Below, piece by piece: positions 16,094 to 25,243 of a stretch of DNA of 45,663 bases (positions are counted from its first letter, which is position 1; each line of letters starts with the position of its first letter). The DNA lies in assembly GCF_020521235.1 (NCBI RefSeq), contig NZ_BLAY01000076.1, forward strand, positions 1 through 45,663, written 5' to 3'. Source of the DNA: Microseira wollei NIES-4236. Lineage in GTDB: Bacteria > Cyanobacteriota > Cyanobacteriia > Cyanobacteriales > Aerosakkonemataceae. A program made the translations under genes and the position numbers. The notes below the pieces were generated by a model. That model was given only the letters and a program-made list of their open reading frames with translations. It had not been told where the DNA came from and did not search any database.

Positions 16094-16197
16094 TATCATG
16101 TCCGGTTAAACACCCATAGTTAGGAATGACTTGGGAGAACGGTGACACGGTGACGCTCTGAGATTTTTATTCAGGGTAATTAGGCGGACATCATATA
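16092..16197. repeat. Foldback element, ATATCATGTCCG family
   Basis: GATATCATGTCCG at 16092 and CGGACATCATATA at 16185-16197 are near-perfect inverted ends (11 of 12). The body contains ACCCATAGTTAGGA and GGTGACGCTCTGAG, which recur in the element at 17.1-17.5 kb. It is about 106 bp and non-coding. The rest of the gap to 16441 holds no gene; it should carry the promoter of the next gene, which I cannot point to. Confidence 0.75.
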
Positions 16198-16440
16198 ACT
16201 CAATCCTCCCTGCCGATTAACCGTCAAATTGTGTCCTAATATACAAGCGCCTGGGGATGATCGGTGCGCCTGTAATTTTTTATGGGTAGACAACTGTGCC
16301 GTTGTGGTTTTCAATATATAAGGCAGACAAGGGTGCGACAAACTACCCCATATCCCATTAAGTTTATTGGGGTATTAACCTAAATCAAGTCGGGTTAAAT
16401 TAATCTATTCCAAAGTAATGTAGTTTTAGGGGTGAGAGTG

Positions 16441-17112
16441 ATGAGTAATGGAATGGCATTTGTAGCAGGAGCTGGACTAGCAGGGATTGCGGCGCTGCTA
16501 TTTCTTAAAGGTGGTGGAAATCCTGGCTTATACAACTTGCCTGCTGCTGCTTCACTGCAACCCCCGCAAAACTTCCAACAGCCAGTTCCTAACCCCCAGC
16601 TGCCTGGGCTAACCGCACCACTGCCAATACCGGCGGCAGGTGTGAATAATCCTGCTTATTGCGCCAATTGCGCCCAGCAGCAGTTAGAGAACGCACAGCT
16701 AAAAACAGAAAACGAGCAGCTTAAAACTCAACTTCGCAATCAGCAATTCGTGATTGAGGCGCTAAACGCACAAAGAAATAACGGCGGCTTGAACCCCCAG
16801 CTGAATCAAGCCCAGTTGACTGCCGGGATACAGTCTACCAATCCCAATACGACAAGCTTGCTGTGGGCATTGGGAGGAATGGGGGTGACAGTGACAGCTG
16901 GACTGCTGATGGCAGGGGTATTCTCGCTGCTCTCGCGGCAGCAGCGTCCTCCTGCGGGTACGGTACAGTTGATTCACCCAATCAACCAGCTGCCACCGTC
17001 GTTGCCCTACAAACGGCGCTCTGAGTATGCGTCCCCTCGGTATGAGGAAAAACGCGCCAGCTATCTGGACTACGACGAGTACGACGACTACAAAGATTAC
17101 GAAGGACGTTAA
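16441..17112 (+). CDS. Two-helix membrane protein with Gln-rich coiled coil
   Basis: This protein of about 223 residues is of unknown function. There is an N-terminal hydrophobic segment (FVAGAGLAGIAALLFL), a Pro-rich linker, a YCANCAQ motif with two cysteines, and then a coiled coil (LENAQLKTENEQLKTQL onward). A second membrane helix (LLWALGGMGVTVTAGLLMAG) precedes a C-terminal tail ending in an acidic Tyr/Asp stretch (YLDYDEYDDYKDYEGR). The layout resembles the tail-anchored coiled-coil protein at 17603-18217, and the two may act in the same envelope process. I chose ATG 16441 because AGGGGTGAGAG precedes it; GTG 16432 is the alternative. Confidence 0.65.
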   Translation: MSNGMAFVAGAGLAGIAALLFLKGGGNPGLYNLPAAASLQPPQNFQQPVPNPQLPGLTAPLPIPAAGVNNPAYCANCAQQQLENAQLKTENEQLKTQLRNQQFVIEALNAQRNNGGLNPQLNQAQLTAGIQSTNPNTTSLLWALGGMGVTVTAGLLMAGVFSLLSRQQRPPAGTVQLIHPINQLPPSLPYKRRSEYASPRYEEKRASYLDYDEYDDYKDYEGR

Positions 17113-17233
17113 ACAGCAACGGCAACTGATATCGTGTCCGCTGGAATACCCATAGTTAGGACTGATATCAAGTCCGGTTGCACCGGACTTGTATAGTGGG
17201 GGTGTAGTTGATCGAGAGTGCGATCGCACAGTT

Positions 17234-17293
17234 ATGGGCAAGCGTCTTGTAATCGAACCACATCTTTCAGTGGAAGAACTAGAGATGCGTTAT
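17234..17293 (+). pseudogene. N-terminal scrap of an IS630-type transposase
   Basis: Twenty codons from ATG 17234 read MGKRLVIEPHLSVEELEMRY. This is the conserved start of the helix-turn-helix orf of cyanobacterial IS630-family transposases (MGKRLV, PHLS, EEL, RY). The match stops abruptly where the ATATCATGTCCG foldback end begins. Confidence 0.6.
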
Positions 17294-17344
17294 ATCATGT
17301 CCGCGAGAGATCAGTTGTGTATAGTTGATTGTGCGAAAAAGCGT

Positions 17345-17442
17345 TTTTTCTCCCCTTTGCTCCCCCAGCCCCTTTGCTCCCCCAGCTCCCCTTTGCTCCC
17401 CCAGCTCCCCTTTGCTCCCCCAGCTCCCCCATCCCCTTTGCT
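17345..17442. repeat. 19-bp CTCCCC/TTTG tandem repeat
   Basis: Units of the form AGCTCCCCTTTGCTCCCCC repeat with a 19-bp period about four times, with slippage at the ends. It is simple-sequence DNA inside the nested foldback region. Confidence 0.85.
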
Positions 17443-17602
17443 CTCCAAACGCAACCGATGCAACCGGACACGATATGACGCGGTGACAAGGGAGAGCGGT
17501 GACGCTCTGAGTTTTAATTAAGGGTGAAAAGCCGGACATCATATGAAACATGTTGCCGTTTGATTGTGGCGCCCAAAAAAGTGGAGAATTTTTGCTCGGT
17601 GT

Positions 17603-18217
17603 TCAACGCTTTGATGCCAACGAGCGTATAACCAAAAAGCCAGCGCCAAATGCGGTAATGACAACTAGAATCACCAACAAAGTATACAACCATCCATGGA
17701 AGGTTGAGCTATCGGGCTGCGATCGCTGACGATAGCGGCCTTCTGCCTGTTCTCCGACAATCCTATCTGGCAGGGCGCCTCCACTCGGTTCCAGGTTCCT
17801 GAAAGCATTCGGTGCCACTCCGGGGCTAGAAGCGTTGACCCCTGACATTGGGCGTGGCCCCCAAGACATCGGTCGTGGCCCCCCCGTCGGGTATCCCGAT
17901 TGATTTCTCATTTCGGGATGGGTGTAGCTAGCCTCACTCCAGCCATCTGGGGACGAGTCAACGATTTGTTTTAGGTACACCGCTGACTGAACGATTTTGT
18001 CAAGTTCCCGGCGCAAAAGTTGGTTTTGTTGCACCAACTGCTGATTGTGGGCGTTGAGCGATTCCAGCATTACCCGCGTCGCTTGCAACTCCGCTGCCAG
18101 TTGTCGGTAAACCGATATTGGTACAGCGGGAGCGTAAGCATTCGTTGTGGCTGGTGTGCTTTGACCGGGATTGGTTAATTTTGACACCGATGGCTTGGGA
18201 TACGGATTGGAGGTCAT
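17603..18217 (-). CDS. Tail-anchored coiled-coil membrane protein
   Basis: This 204-residue protein is of unknown function. It has a Pro/Thr/Ala-rich N-terminus, then a coiled coil (VYRQLAAELQATRVMLESLN then QQLVQQNQLLRREL). A low-complexity Gly/Pro linker (GGPRPMSWGPRPMSG) follows. Near the C-terminus is a single membrane helix (WLYTLLVILVVITAFGAGFL) with a short basic tail. This tail-anchored layout places the coiled coil in the cytoplasm. The pattern is common in filamentous cyanobacteria. The start is set at ATG 18217; a TTG at 18253 would add 12 residues. It lies between thiD and the other coiled-coil membrane protein. Confidence 0.7.
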   Translation of the reverse strand: MTSNPYPKPSVSKLTNPGQSTPATTNAYAPAVPISVYRQLAAELQATRVMLESLNAHNQQLVQQNQLLRRELDKIVQSAVYLKQIVDSSPDGWSEASYTHPEMRNQSGYPTGGPRPMSWGPRPMSGVNASSPGVAPNAFRNLEPSGGALPDRIVGEQAEGRYRQRSQPDSSTFHGWLYTLLVILVVITAFGAGFLVIRSLASKR

Positions 18218-18317
18218 AGGCTTAGCTAGGTTTAGATTGTCGTTTGGCAACAAGCAGCCTGTTTTATATGCCTAACAATAGTAGAAATTAGGACAATTTG
18301 ATACTCCGATTTGGGTA

Positions 18318-18414
18318 ATGGCATTCCCAGGCGACCGCCTGGGAAGGGTAATGGGTAATTGCTAGCTTCACCCATTACCAATTACCCATTACCGATTACC
18401 CATTACCGAGTAAC
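18318..18414. repeat. TTCCCAGGC palindrome and TTACCCA heptamer array
   Basis: ATTCCCAGGCGACCGCCTGG (about 18323) is a near-perfect stem. It is followed by repeated TTACCCA/TTACCAA heptamers that reach into the last codons of thiD. Confidence 0.75.
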
Positions 18415-19205
18415 GGAAAAAAATGTCCTACTGGGCCTGAGCCAGAACCTATGGTTAAAGAGTGCTGTAAGGCAGTGGTGACGTAATCTTTTGCCTGTTG
18501 AACCGCGGGGAATAAATCCTTACCTAAAGCTAGATTAGCTGCGATCGCCGCCGCCAGCGTACACCCAGTACCGTGGGTATTCTTCGTTTCTACCGCAGAC
18601 GCCGTCAAAGTTTGCCAATGCTTCCCATCAAACCAAATATCCACACCTCGGATTTGTCTCGGCATTCCTCCCCCCTTTACCAAAACGGCCCTACAACCGA
18701 GTTGGTAGATGCGCTGGGCAGCCGCTCGCATATCATCGAGGGTATGAATCTCCAATCCGCTTAAAATCTGAGCCTCATATCGGTTGGGCGTCACCAGCAT
18801 TGCCTTTGGCATCAAAGCATCCCGCAGAGTTGCCACGGCTTGATTGTCTATCAGCTGGACGCCCGTGCGCGATACCATTACCGGGTCAACCACCAACTTC
18901 TCGATGCCTAACACTTCCACCTGGTTCGCCACGGCGGCAATAATTTCCTGGTTCAGCAACATACCCGTTTTGGCAGCTTGCACCCCAATATCTGCCACCA
19001 CCGCCTCTATCTGGGCAATTACAGCCGCCGCCGGTAGGGCATCCACTCGCGTCACTCCCAGGGTATTTTGGGCTGTGACGCAGGTTATAGCACTCGTCCC
19101 GTGGACGCAGTGAAAGGCAAACGTTCGCAAGTCTGCCTGAATTCCAGCACCGCCGCCGCTATCCGAACCGGCAACAGTCAGTGCTACAGGGATTGAATTG
19201 GGCAT
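18396..19205 (-). CDS. thiD: Hydroxymethylpyrimidine (phosphate) kinase
   Basis: ThiD phosphorylates 4-amino-5-hydroxymethyl-2-methylpyrimidine twice to give the pyrimidine diphosphate used in thiamine synthesis. This 269-residue, normal-length protein carries the ribokinase-fold signatures. These are VAGSDSGGGAGIQADLRTF at the N-terminus, VVDPVMVSRTG in the middle, TPNRYEA, and the C-terminal anion hole HGTGCTLAAAIA with C215. The start ATG 19205 fits the family. It lies about 130 bp downstream of ftsZ on the same strand. The gap is G-rich simple repeat (GGGGGGCAG). Its final codons overlap a TTACCCA heptamer array. Confidence 0.95.
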   Translation of the reverse strand: MPNSIPVALTVAGSDSGGGAGIQADLRTFAFHCVHGTSAITCVTAQNTLGVTRVDALPAAAVIAQIEAVVADIGVQAAKTGMLLNQEIIAAVANQVEVLGIEKLVVDPVMVSRTGVQLIDNQAVATLRDALMPKAMLVTPNRYEAQILSGLEIHTLDDMRAAAQRIYQLGCRAVLVKGGGMPRQIRGVDIWFDGKHWQTLTASAVETKNTHGTGCTLAAAIAANLALGKDLFPAVQQAKDYVTTALQHSLTIGSGSGPVGHFFPLLGNG

Positions 19206-19338
19206 AGGGTATTTGGGCAGGGGGGCAGGGGGGCAGGGGGGCAGGGGAGCAAAAGCGGCAGAGGTCTAGGGGCAAAGGGGCATTTGAATCTATAATTTTC
19301 CTCATCTCACCTGCTCACCTGCTCCCCTGCTCATCTGC
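19206..19338. repeat. Simple repeats between thiD and ftsZ
   Basis: GGGGGGCAG units (about 19217-19255) and, nearer ftsZ, CTGCTCACCTGCTCCCCTG-type units. There is no gene. The block would be transcribed as C-rich and G-rich leader between ftsZ and thiD. Confidence 0.7.
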
Positions 19339-20640
19339 TCACCCGCCCGATTTCGGCGGACGCTTCCGACGGAGGAATTCGGGAATATCCAATCCGGGTT
19401 CTGGTTTAATTACCTCTAGACCTTGGGGCGGTTTAGCAGCAGCCCCAGGGGTTGACCCTGGTGTAGTTGGACGCGGCGGGGGCGGGGTTGGCGTTCTGGC
19501 TGCCCGTGCGGCTGGTTGAGCCGATTGGGTTTCGCTGCTAAAGCCGGTGGCAATCACCGTAATTCTAATTTCTCCTTGCATCTTGTCGTCGATCACTGCC
19601 CCGAAAATAATATTGGCATTTGGATCGACGACTTCGTAAATCGTTTCTGCTGCCGCGTTGACCTCGTGTAAGGTGAGGTCCTGACCGCCGGTAATATTAA
19701 ATACAACGCCTTTTGCTCCATCAACGGAAGATTCGAGCAAGGGCGAGGAAATTGCCATCGTCGCGGCTTCTCTAGCTCGCGATTTGCCGGAGCCAACCCC
19801 AATCCCCATTAAAGCCGAGCCGGCATCTGCCATGATGGCGCGGACATCGGCAAAGTCAACATTGACCAACCCGGGGATAGTAATGATATCGGAAATGCCT
19901 TGTACACCTTGGCGCAGGATGTCATCTGCGGCGCGAAAGGCTTCTTGAACGGGGGTTTGTTCGTTAATCACCGATAACAAGCGATCGTTGGGAATTACGA
20001 TTAACGTATCTACCCGACTTTGCAGCGCGGCAATGCCTTCTTCAGCTTGGTTGGTGCGACGCCGCCCCTCGAACATAAAGGGTTTTGTAATCACGCCCAC
20101 CGTCAAGGCGCCGACTTCTTTTGCTGCTTCGGCGACGACAGCTGCTGCACCCGTACCCGTGCCGCCTCCCATCCCAGCGGTGATAAATACGAGGTCGGAG
20201 TTATCCAAAGCCGCAGCGATTTCGTCGCGAGATTCCTCAGCGGCTTTTTGACCGATAGCCGGGTTACCGCCTGCCCCCAGCCCTCGCGTCAGTTTTTGTC
20301 CGATTTGCAAGCGTTTGGGAGCCGCTGATTGGGCTAGAGCTTGGGCATCGGTATTAACAGCCCAAAACTCTACACCCGATAACTCGCTGGCAATCATGCG
20401 GTTCACCGCATTACTGCCGCCACCACCGACGCCAATCACTTTGATTTTGGCTACCCGACTGGGTACGATATCGCCGAGGCGGGATGATTCAGAAGACATC
20501 GCTTTTGGCTCGCGAGGTTGACCAAATTGGAATAGGGGATTACCGAAGGAACTAGCCGTGTCCACCGACAGGGACGAATTCGATGGTCCCTCAGCTTGAG
20601 AAAGTTTATAGGTAAGCCCCTGTTTATTATCAAGCGTCAT
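19339..20640 (-). CDS. ftsZ: Cell division GTPase FtsZ
   Basis: FtsZ polymerises at midcell to form the Z ring. Numbered from ATG 20640 (433 residues), the GTP-binding region has [12 protein letters not shown] near 69-80 and the tubulin signature GGGTGTG at 158-164. The T7-loop region with NVDFADVR and the C-terminal half follow. The cyanobacterial N-terminal extension of about 60 residues before the fold is present. The C-terminus ends in a Pro-rich linker and the conserved peptide [11 protein letters not shown], used for membrane-anchor and SepF binding. ftsQ lies directly upstream on the same strand, the usual cyanobacterial arrangement. An upstream ATT codon is not a plausible start. Confidence 0.98.
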   Translation of the reverse strand: MTLDNKQGLTYKLSQAEGPSNSSLSVDTASSFGNPLFQFGQPREPKAMSSESSRLGDIVPSRVAKIKVIGVGGGGSNAVNRMIASELSGVEFWAVNTDAQALAQSAAPKRLQIGQKLTRGLGAGGNPAIGQKAAEESRDEIAAALDNSDLVFITAGMGGGTGTGAAAVVAEAAKEVGALTVGVITKPFMFEGRRRTNQAEEGIAALQSRVDTLIVIPNDRLLSVINEQTPVQEAFRAADDILRQGVQGISDIITIPGLVNVDFADVRAIMADAGSALMGIGVGSGKSRAREAATMAISSPLLESSVDGAKGVVFNITGGQDLTLHEVNAAAETIYEVVDPNANIIFGAVIDDKMQGEIRITVIATGFSSETQSAQPAARAARTPTPPPPRPTTPGSTPGAAAKPPQGLEVIKPEPGLDIPEFLRRKRPPKSGG

Positions 20641-20789
20641 TGTAATCAAAAATAACTGGTAAACAATTCTTCAGTTGAAGATAGCTCTAGTCAACTATGG
20701 GTTATATGGGCTATGTCGGTTGACAAACCAATAATAGCAACAAGCTGGTTGACGAGCAGCAAAACGTTTGTTGCCGTTTGTTGCAAATT

Positions 20790-21716
20790 TTATCGGGATA
20801 TTGGTTTGGGTGGTTGGGGTAGCTTGGAAGGGACACTGGGGGTTTTTAGGGGGAGATTGGGGTTTGTTTTGGGGTATGATTGTATCATTTGCAGGGCGGG
20901 GGATTCTGGATTTTTCAGGTCAATGTAAGCTATTTGGCTGGTTTTAAGCTTGGTTGGTAAAGCGCGCAGGCGATGCAAAACTTCGAGCTGTTCGGCAAAC
21001 TGGGAGCTGTACGGACCTAAATGGACAATTCCCAGCTCGGTTTGCAAAATTATATTTGTCCGGTTGCGCCAGTCAATCTCAAAGATTTTCACGGTACTCT
21101 CGCGCAATACTTGATAAATTTGGGGCCATTTGGCGAGATCCCGCTCTCGCACGCCGAGGATTTTTAGCTTTGGTAAGGAAAACGATGCCCCTAAGACTTT
21201 GTACTTTTCCAACGGCACTAATACACCGTTGGCATCTAGCAATCCCACAGGCGATCGCATCTTAGGCGTTTCCTTTGCTCTTGAGGCAATCAGTGGCGAT
21301 CCGGGGGATGGGATACCGATCGCGAGCGCCACTGGTTGCCGTTCTTGGACTTGTACCATCAATCCGGGCGGAATCAGCTGGCGCTTTACCGTTGCAGAGG
21401 CAATGACTGATGCGTTTGAGGTCAGACGAGATGCCAGAGCTTGCGGTTCAATTCGCAGTAACGACTGGGGATAGGACAAGGATAACAAAGACCTCACCGC
21501 TCGATCTGAAATCATTTCATTGCCTTCGACTGCGATCTGATCCGGAGTGCGAATCACCCAAATTGGTTGAGTCGCCCCCCAGACTAACCCGCTTGCCAAA
21601 CCGGCACTTGCTACCGTTCTCCAAATTGCCTGCGCTGTATGAATACGCCTTTTCCGGCGCAATGTTATTCGCCGCCCCCTCAATTCTGAAAGCGATACCG
21701 ATGCGATGCTAGTCAT
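20790..21716 (-). CDS. ftsQ: Cell division protein FtsQ (POTRA domain)
   Basis: This 308-residue bitopic inner-membrane protein of the divisome has a basic cytoplasmic N-terminus (RGRRITLRRKRRIHTAQA) and a membrane helix (TVASAGLASGLVWGATQPIW). A POTRA domain follows (IRTPDQIAVEGNEMISDRAV onward, containing SYPQSLLRIEPQALASRL and VKRQLIPPGLMVQVQERQPV). The FtsQ beta domain ends with a YIDLKNPESPALQ strand. A Pro-rich tail closes the protein. It lies 149 bp upstream of ftsZ on the same strand. FtsQ is poorly conserved, but gene order and topology make the call secure. Confidence 0.92.
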   Translation of the reverse strand: MTSIASVSLSELRGRRITLRRKRRIHTAQAIWRTVASAGLASGLVWGATQPIWVIRTPDQIAVEGNEMISDRAVRSLLSLSYPQSLLRIEPQALASRLTSNASVIASATVKRQLIPPGLMVQVQERQPVALAIGIPSPGSPLIASRAKETPKMRSPVGLLDANGVLVPLEKYKVLGASFSLPKLKILGVRERDLAKWPQIYQVLRESTVKIFEIDWRNRTNIILQTELGIVHLGPYSSQFAEQLEVLHRLRALPTKLKTSQIAYIDLKNPESPALQMIQSYPKTNPNLPLKTPSVPSKLPQPPKPISR

Positions 21717-22146
21717 CGTAATCCCCTATATGCTTACGTGTAAAGTGACTGCTCAGTTTGTTATGACTAGCTAATGCTAGGGGTTGGGCAGAAGTTATTC
21801 AACTGCTGTCCGTTGCCCGCGGTTTGTATATATAACAACCTCTTTTAGTTTTTACCTACTGGCAATCTCCACCCCATCATAAATTAGCTGCGACCGAAAA
21901 CAACGCGCGAGCGCGATTGTTTTTACCTGTTGAGATCGCACTATTTCCGCGCCCTGACTGCTGCGGTGGGGCGATCTTTTCTTGGACAGCGATCCCCACG
22001 GCGGGGATCGCCGTGGGAAAATATTTTCACCCCTTTCTGCAATCCTCAGCCCCTCCCCAGCGCTACATCTATATATATTGATAGAAATTGCTCTGCGGCT
22101 TATGGGGTTGCCGTTGCTTAATACACAAATACCTTGATATGTCAAT
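21717..22146. promoter_or_regulatory. Divergent gap between ftsQ and zorA with two exclusive hairpins
   Basis: No gene is seen in this 430-bp divergent region, which must hold promoters for both sides. Two stems overlap and exclude each other: CGATCCCC (21990-21997) with GGGGATCG (22003-22010), and CCCACGGC (21995-22002) with GCCGTGGG (22010-22017). The zorA ATG at 22147 has no obvious Shine-Dalgarno sequence. Confidence 0.45.
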
Positions 22147-24381
22147 ATGGACTTGATTAATTATTTTAAAGAATTGTTCGGCATAATTTGGCAGAACAGC
22201 GTTTTTCATTGGGCAGCGTTAATCCTGCTGGGTGTGGCGGTGTGGGGGGAATATAACGCCGTCAAGCGGTATCGACGGTATCAAAGTGGGAAAAGTCGTT
22301 TGATGATGGAGGCGATCGCTTACTTAAACGAAAAACTGGATGGGAAAGTAAGCGGCATCAAGAAGCTACAATCAGACGAAACAACCGGGGAAAATTGGTC
22401 ATCCCTCCTCGACTGGTTTGGCGAACATTTGGTAGGAGACTTTTCCGCCGATGATAAATACGCAGCAGAAGTACATCGAGGGCGCTTTCTCTTATTGCAG
22501 TATCCCGCCTTTCTGACTCGCCCGGTGCCGCGCAGTCAATGGCGGTTTGTCCCCAGCATTTTGGTTGCCATCGGGGTATTAGGAACATTTTACGGCATTC
22601 AACAAGGACTGCAAAACATCGGTCTGGGCGATTTAAATAATACTGGGGAACTCTTACCATCAATCAGGCAGTTACTCGAAGGTATGAAAACGGCCTTTTC
22701 CACCTCGTTGATGGGACTGGGATCTTCCAGTATTTTTACCATCGTTTTGGCATGGGGCGAGCAAGAACGACAAAAACAGCGCGACAGTTTGCGAAGTCAA
22801 TTAGATAAAATTGCCACGCTACAAACCCCAGGGCAAATGTTTGCCCGCATCAACCCGGATAGCAGTCGAGAAGCAGCTGTTGCTATTACTAGCGCCGCCG
22901 AAACAATGCAAACTGGATTTGCACAAATGGTAGAGGCGCAACGAGAATTAAATCCCCGACAAATTGGGATTCAAGTTGGCATGGCGATGACACCCGTATT
23001 TCAGCACATTCGCCAGGAACTAGCTACCCTGCGACAAATTAAAGCCGATTGGGGACAAGAAATCATTAATAATATGATTCAAGGGTTGCGTACAGAAGTG
23101 ATCGAACCTGTAGTAGGGCGACTCGATCAAAGCGCCCAACTCACTACTGACGCATCTTTAGCAGTCAGAGAACTTAAAACCGAATTGGGTAGCATTTCCC
23201 AAAGTTTAGCCGAATCGATTCTGACGATTCAAAACTTCCAGCAAGATACCCTAGTGCAGCTTCAGGAATTCGCCAGTAACTTGCAGCAAATTCTGGGTCA
23301 ATTCCAAACAGACACGCAAGGCGTCTTGCAGCAAATGGCAACAGAAATTCGCGCGGGGGTGGCAGAAAGTATTGAAGGAATGAAAGCGCAGCGCACCGCG
23401 TTTCAAGAAAGCGCCCAAGACGCTTCTGCTACTTTCCGAGGCATTCAAGAAAACTTGCAAGCTGCGCTGCAAACTCAAGCAGAACAAGAACAAAAAATGC
23501 TCGCTGGTTTGCAGGAACGGATGATGAATATTCTCAACGCATCTCATACAGCATTCCAAACCCAATCTAGTACAATTCAAGCGGTTGGTAGCGAAGCTTC
23601 CCAACTGATGAATCAAGCGCGAGAAAATTTGGTAACCAGCTTGCAAAATGTGGATGGAATGCTGCAAAATACTCGCGTCACCGTCCAGCAAGAATTAGAG
23701 CAATTCCGGATTAACTACCAAGCATCGCTACAGCAATTCTTTACCGAACAAAACAATCTTTTAGAGTCTAGTCTTGGTAAGCAGCGGCAAGGATTAGCTC
23801 AAGTTGTTGTGACTTTACAGCAAGTGTTCCGGGAAGAATCGGAAAAACGCAAACTGTTGGCAGCGCAAGTTGACCAAAATATGGAAAAAATACAGGAAAC
23901 TGTCGTAAATGTGAGCAATTTTGCTAACTCGGTTGGATTGAATTCAAGCGAACGTTTGGCGCAACTGCAAGTTCTGGCTAAATTGACTGGAAAAGAGGTG
24001 CTGCGGGTGGAAACTACCTATCAGAATATGGTCAAACAATTAAACGAAGAGGGGAAACGAATGCAAAGTACCTATGAAAATATGGTTGGTCAATTAGATC
24101 GATCTCTCCAGTTGGTACAAGAACAGGTAAAAACTGTGGAGAATTCTTATCAGAATATGGTCGAGCAATTCAATCAAGCATTGGAGGTGGGGAATCATCA
24201 ATTGATAGATTATCTGGAAAAGGCAAATCAATCGCAAACAAACTTCTTTACTCAGTCAGATAGCGAGATGGCAAATGTTTGTAGCAGTTTACAAGAAACC
24301 TCGAATGGTTTGATGCAAGTCGCTCATTATCTAGTCGCTGCGGCGGATAATTTGGGAACTAAAAATGGGAATATTAAATAG
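22147..24381 (+). CDS. zorA: Zorya ZorA: MotA/ExbB-type channel with coiled-coil tail
   Basis: ZorA forms a proton-driven rotary motor with ZorB in the inner membrane. It senses phage invasion and relays it through a long intracellular tail. This 744-residue protein has a first membrane helix near 19-35, then MotA/TolQ/ExbB-type helices at about 133-150 (FVPSILVAIGVLGTFYGIQQ) and 183-203 (FSTSLMGLGSSSIFTIVLAW). The remaining 500 residues are continuous Gln-rich helix, with repeats such as TYQNMVKQLN, TYENMVGQLD and SYQNMVEQFN near the end. Length and layout match ZorA, not flagellar MotA. zorB and zorC follow on the same strand; no flagellar genes are near. Gene identity rests on the trio; the defence role is known for the family, not shown here. 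Confidence 0.88.
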   Translation: MDLINYFKELFGIIWQNSVFHWAALILLGVAVWGEYNAVKRYRRYQSGKSRLMMEAIAYLNEKLDGKVSGIKKLQSDETTGENWSSLLDWFGEHLVGDFSADDKYAAEVHRGRFLLLQYPAFLTRPVPRSQWRFVPSILVAIGVLGTFYGIQQGLQNIGLGDLNNTGELLPSIRQLLEGMKTAFSTSLMGLGSSSIFTIVLAWGEQERQKQRDSLRSQLDKIATLQTPGQMFARINPDSSREAAVAITSAAETMQTGFAQMVEAQRELNPRQIGIQVGMAMTPVFQHIRQELATLRQIKADWGQEIINNMIQGLRTEVIEPVVGRLDQSAQLTTDASLAVRELKTELGSISQSLAESILTIQNFQQDTLVQLQEFASNLQQILGQFQTDTQGVLQQMATEIRAGVAESIEGMKAQRTAFQESAQDASATFRGIQENLQAALQTQAEQEQKMLAGLQERMMNILNASHTAFQTQSSTIQAVGSEASQLMNQARENLVTSLQNVDGMLQNTRVTVQQELEQFRINYQASLQQFFTEQNNLLESSLGKQRQGLAQVVVTLQQVFREESEKRKLLAAQVDQNMEKIQETVVNVSNFANSVGLNSSERLAQLQVLAKLTGKEVLRVETTYQNMVKQLNEEGKRMQSTYENMVGQLDRSLQLVQEQVKTVENSYQNMVEQFNQALEVGNHQLIDYLEKANQSQTNFFTQSDSEMANVCSSLQETSNGLMQVAHYLVAAADNLGTKNGNIK

Positions 24382-24490
24382 GTAATGGATGGGTAATTGT
24401 CAAGATTAGACTGGCTTTTAATCCAATTACCAATGAGCAATTACCAATGCCCAATTACCAAAGGTAAATTATCAAAAATTACACATAACG
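24382..24490. repeat. Heptamer arrays between zorA and zorB
   Basis: GGTAATGGATGGGTAATTG and, 40 bp later, CCAATTACC/CAATTACC units form loosely inverted heptamer arrays, enough to fold into a hairpin in the zorA-zorB transcript. Confidence 0.6.
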
Positions 24491-24496
24491 GTGGCA

Positions 24497-25216
24497 ATGA
24501 GAGATTTATCTAATTTAGATGAAACCGAAATTGAAGAAGCGGAAGACTCCAGCGTTTTACTATCAATTGGCGATTTAATGTCTGGGTTGCTAATGTTCTT
24601 TGCGCTGCTGTTTATTACCGTGCAGATTCAGCTGAATGAAAAAGTAGCAGAACTGAACGAAAAACTCGCTCGGATTGAAAAATTAGAACGAGAATTAGTA
24701 ACTTATCGCAAGGCATTTGAAGCACTTCCCCAGATTATTGTCAAGACCCTGGAAGGAAAATTAGGCGGAAAAGATATCTTTACAGTTGACCCGGAAACGG
24801 GGGATGTGAGTATACGCGATCGCATCCTCTTCGACGAAAATAGTGCCGCCCTAAAACCCGCAGGCAAAAAGTTTCTCCAATCCTTTATTCCCCTATACAG
24901 TCGCGTCATTTTCTCCGATAAAAAATTCGAGGATCAGATCGCTAAAGTAGTGATTGAAGGTCACACCAGTTCCAAAGGTACGGAACAAGAAAATTTGAAT
25001 TTAAGTTTGCGACGCGCTGAATCTGTGATGAACTACATCCTTTCTAATGAAGTAAATTTTCCCACAAAAGCCAAGTTTAAAGCTAAAATACTTGCCGCTG
25101 GGAGAGGGGAAATTGAAGCCAAACAGAATCGGGATGAACCAAGCGATCGCAAAGTCGTTTTCCGCTTCCAATTCCGCCGCGAAACCCTCAAGAATTTAAA
25201 TTTAGATAATAGGTAA
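24497..25216 (+). CDS. zorB: Zorya ZorB: MotB-type stator with OmpA peptidoglycan domain
   Basis: This protein of about 239 residues begins with an acidic cytoplasmic stretch, followed by one membrane helix containing the proton-carrying aspartate (SIGDLMSGLLMFFALLFITV; D26 counted from ATG 24497). A short coiled coil (LNEKVAELNEKLARIEKLER) follows, then a C-terminal OmpA/MotB peptidoglycan-binding domain with VVIEGHTSSKGTEQENLNLS, LRRAESV and AAGRGE. In Zorya two ZorB copies sit inside a ZorA pentamer and anchor it to the wall. Length matches family members. A GTG two codons upstream is an alternative start. It follows zorA by about 110 bp. Confidence 0.88.
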   Translation: MRDLSNLDETEIEEAEDSSVLLSIGDLMSGLLMFFALLFITVQIQLNEKVAELNEKLARIEKLERELVTYRKAFEALPQIIVKTLEGKLGGKDIFTVDPETGDVSIRDRILFDENSAALKPAGKKFLQSFIPLYSRVIFSDKKFEDQIAKVVIEGHTSSKGTEQENLNLSLRRAESVMNYILSNEVNFPTKAKFKAKILAAGRGEIEAKQNRDEPSDRKVVFRFQFRRETLKNLNLDNR

Positions 25217-25243
25217 TTGGTAATGGGTAATCGGAAAAAAGGT

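Larger units (their letters stand above)
17128..17545. repeat. Nested ATATC-GTCCG foldback elements
   Basis: Several inverted pairs are nested here. GATATCGTGTCCG (17128) pairs with CGGACACGATAT (about 17464). ATATCATGTCCG (17292) pairs with CGGACATCATATG (17533-17545). A small hairpin TCAAGTCCGG/CCGGACTTG lies at 17164-17196. The ends share internal blocks with the element at 16092-16197, so a copy of that element appears to have been invaded by other elements, including an IS630 scrap. Confidence 0.65.

Noticed and set aside
17279-17551. Gly/Glu-rich minus-strand frames
   Set aside because: They are translations of the 19-bp simple repeat.
22147-25216. Flagellar or gliding motor MotAB or TonB-type ExbBD
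   Set aside because: The 500-residue coiled-coil tail, the OmpA domain in the partner and the EH-signature gene next door fit Zorya better.
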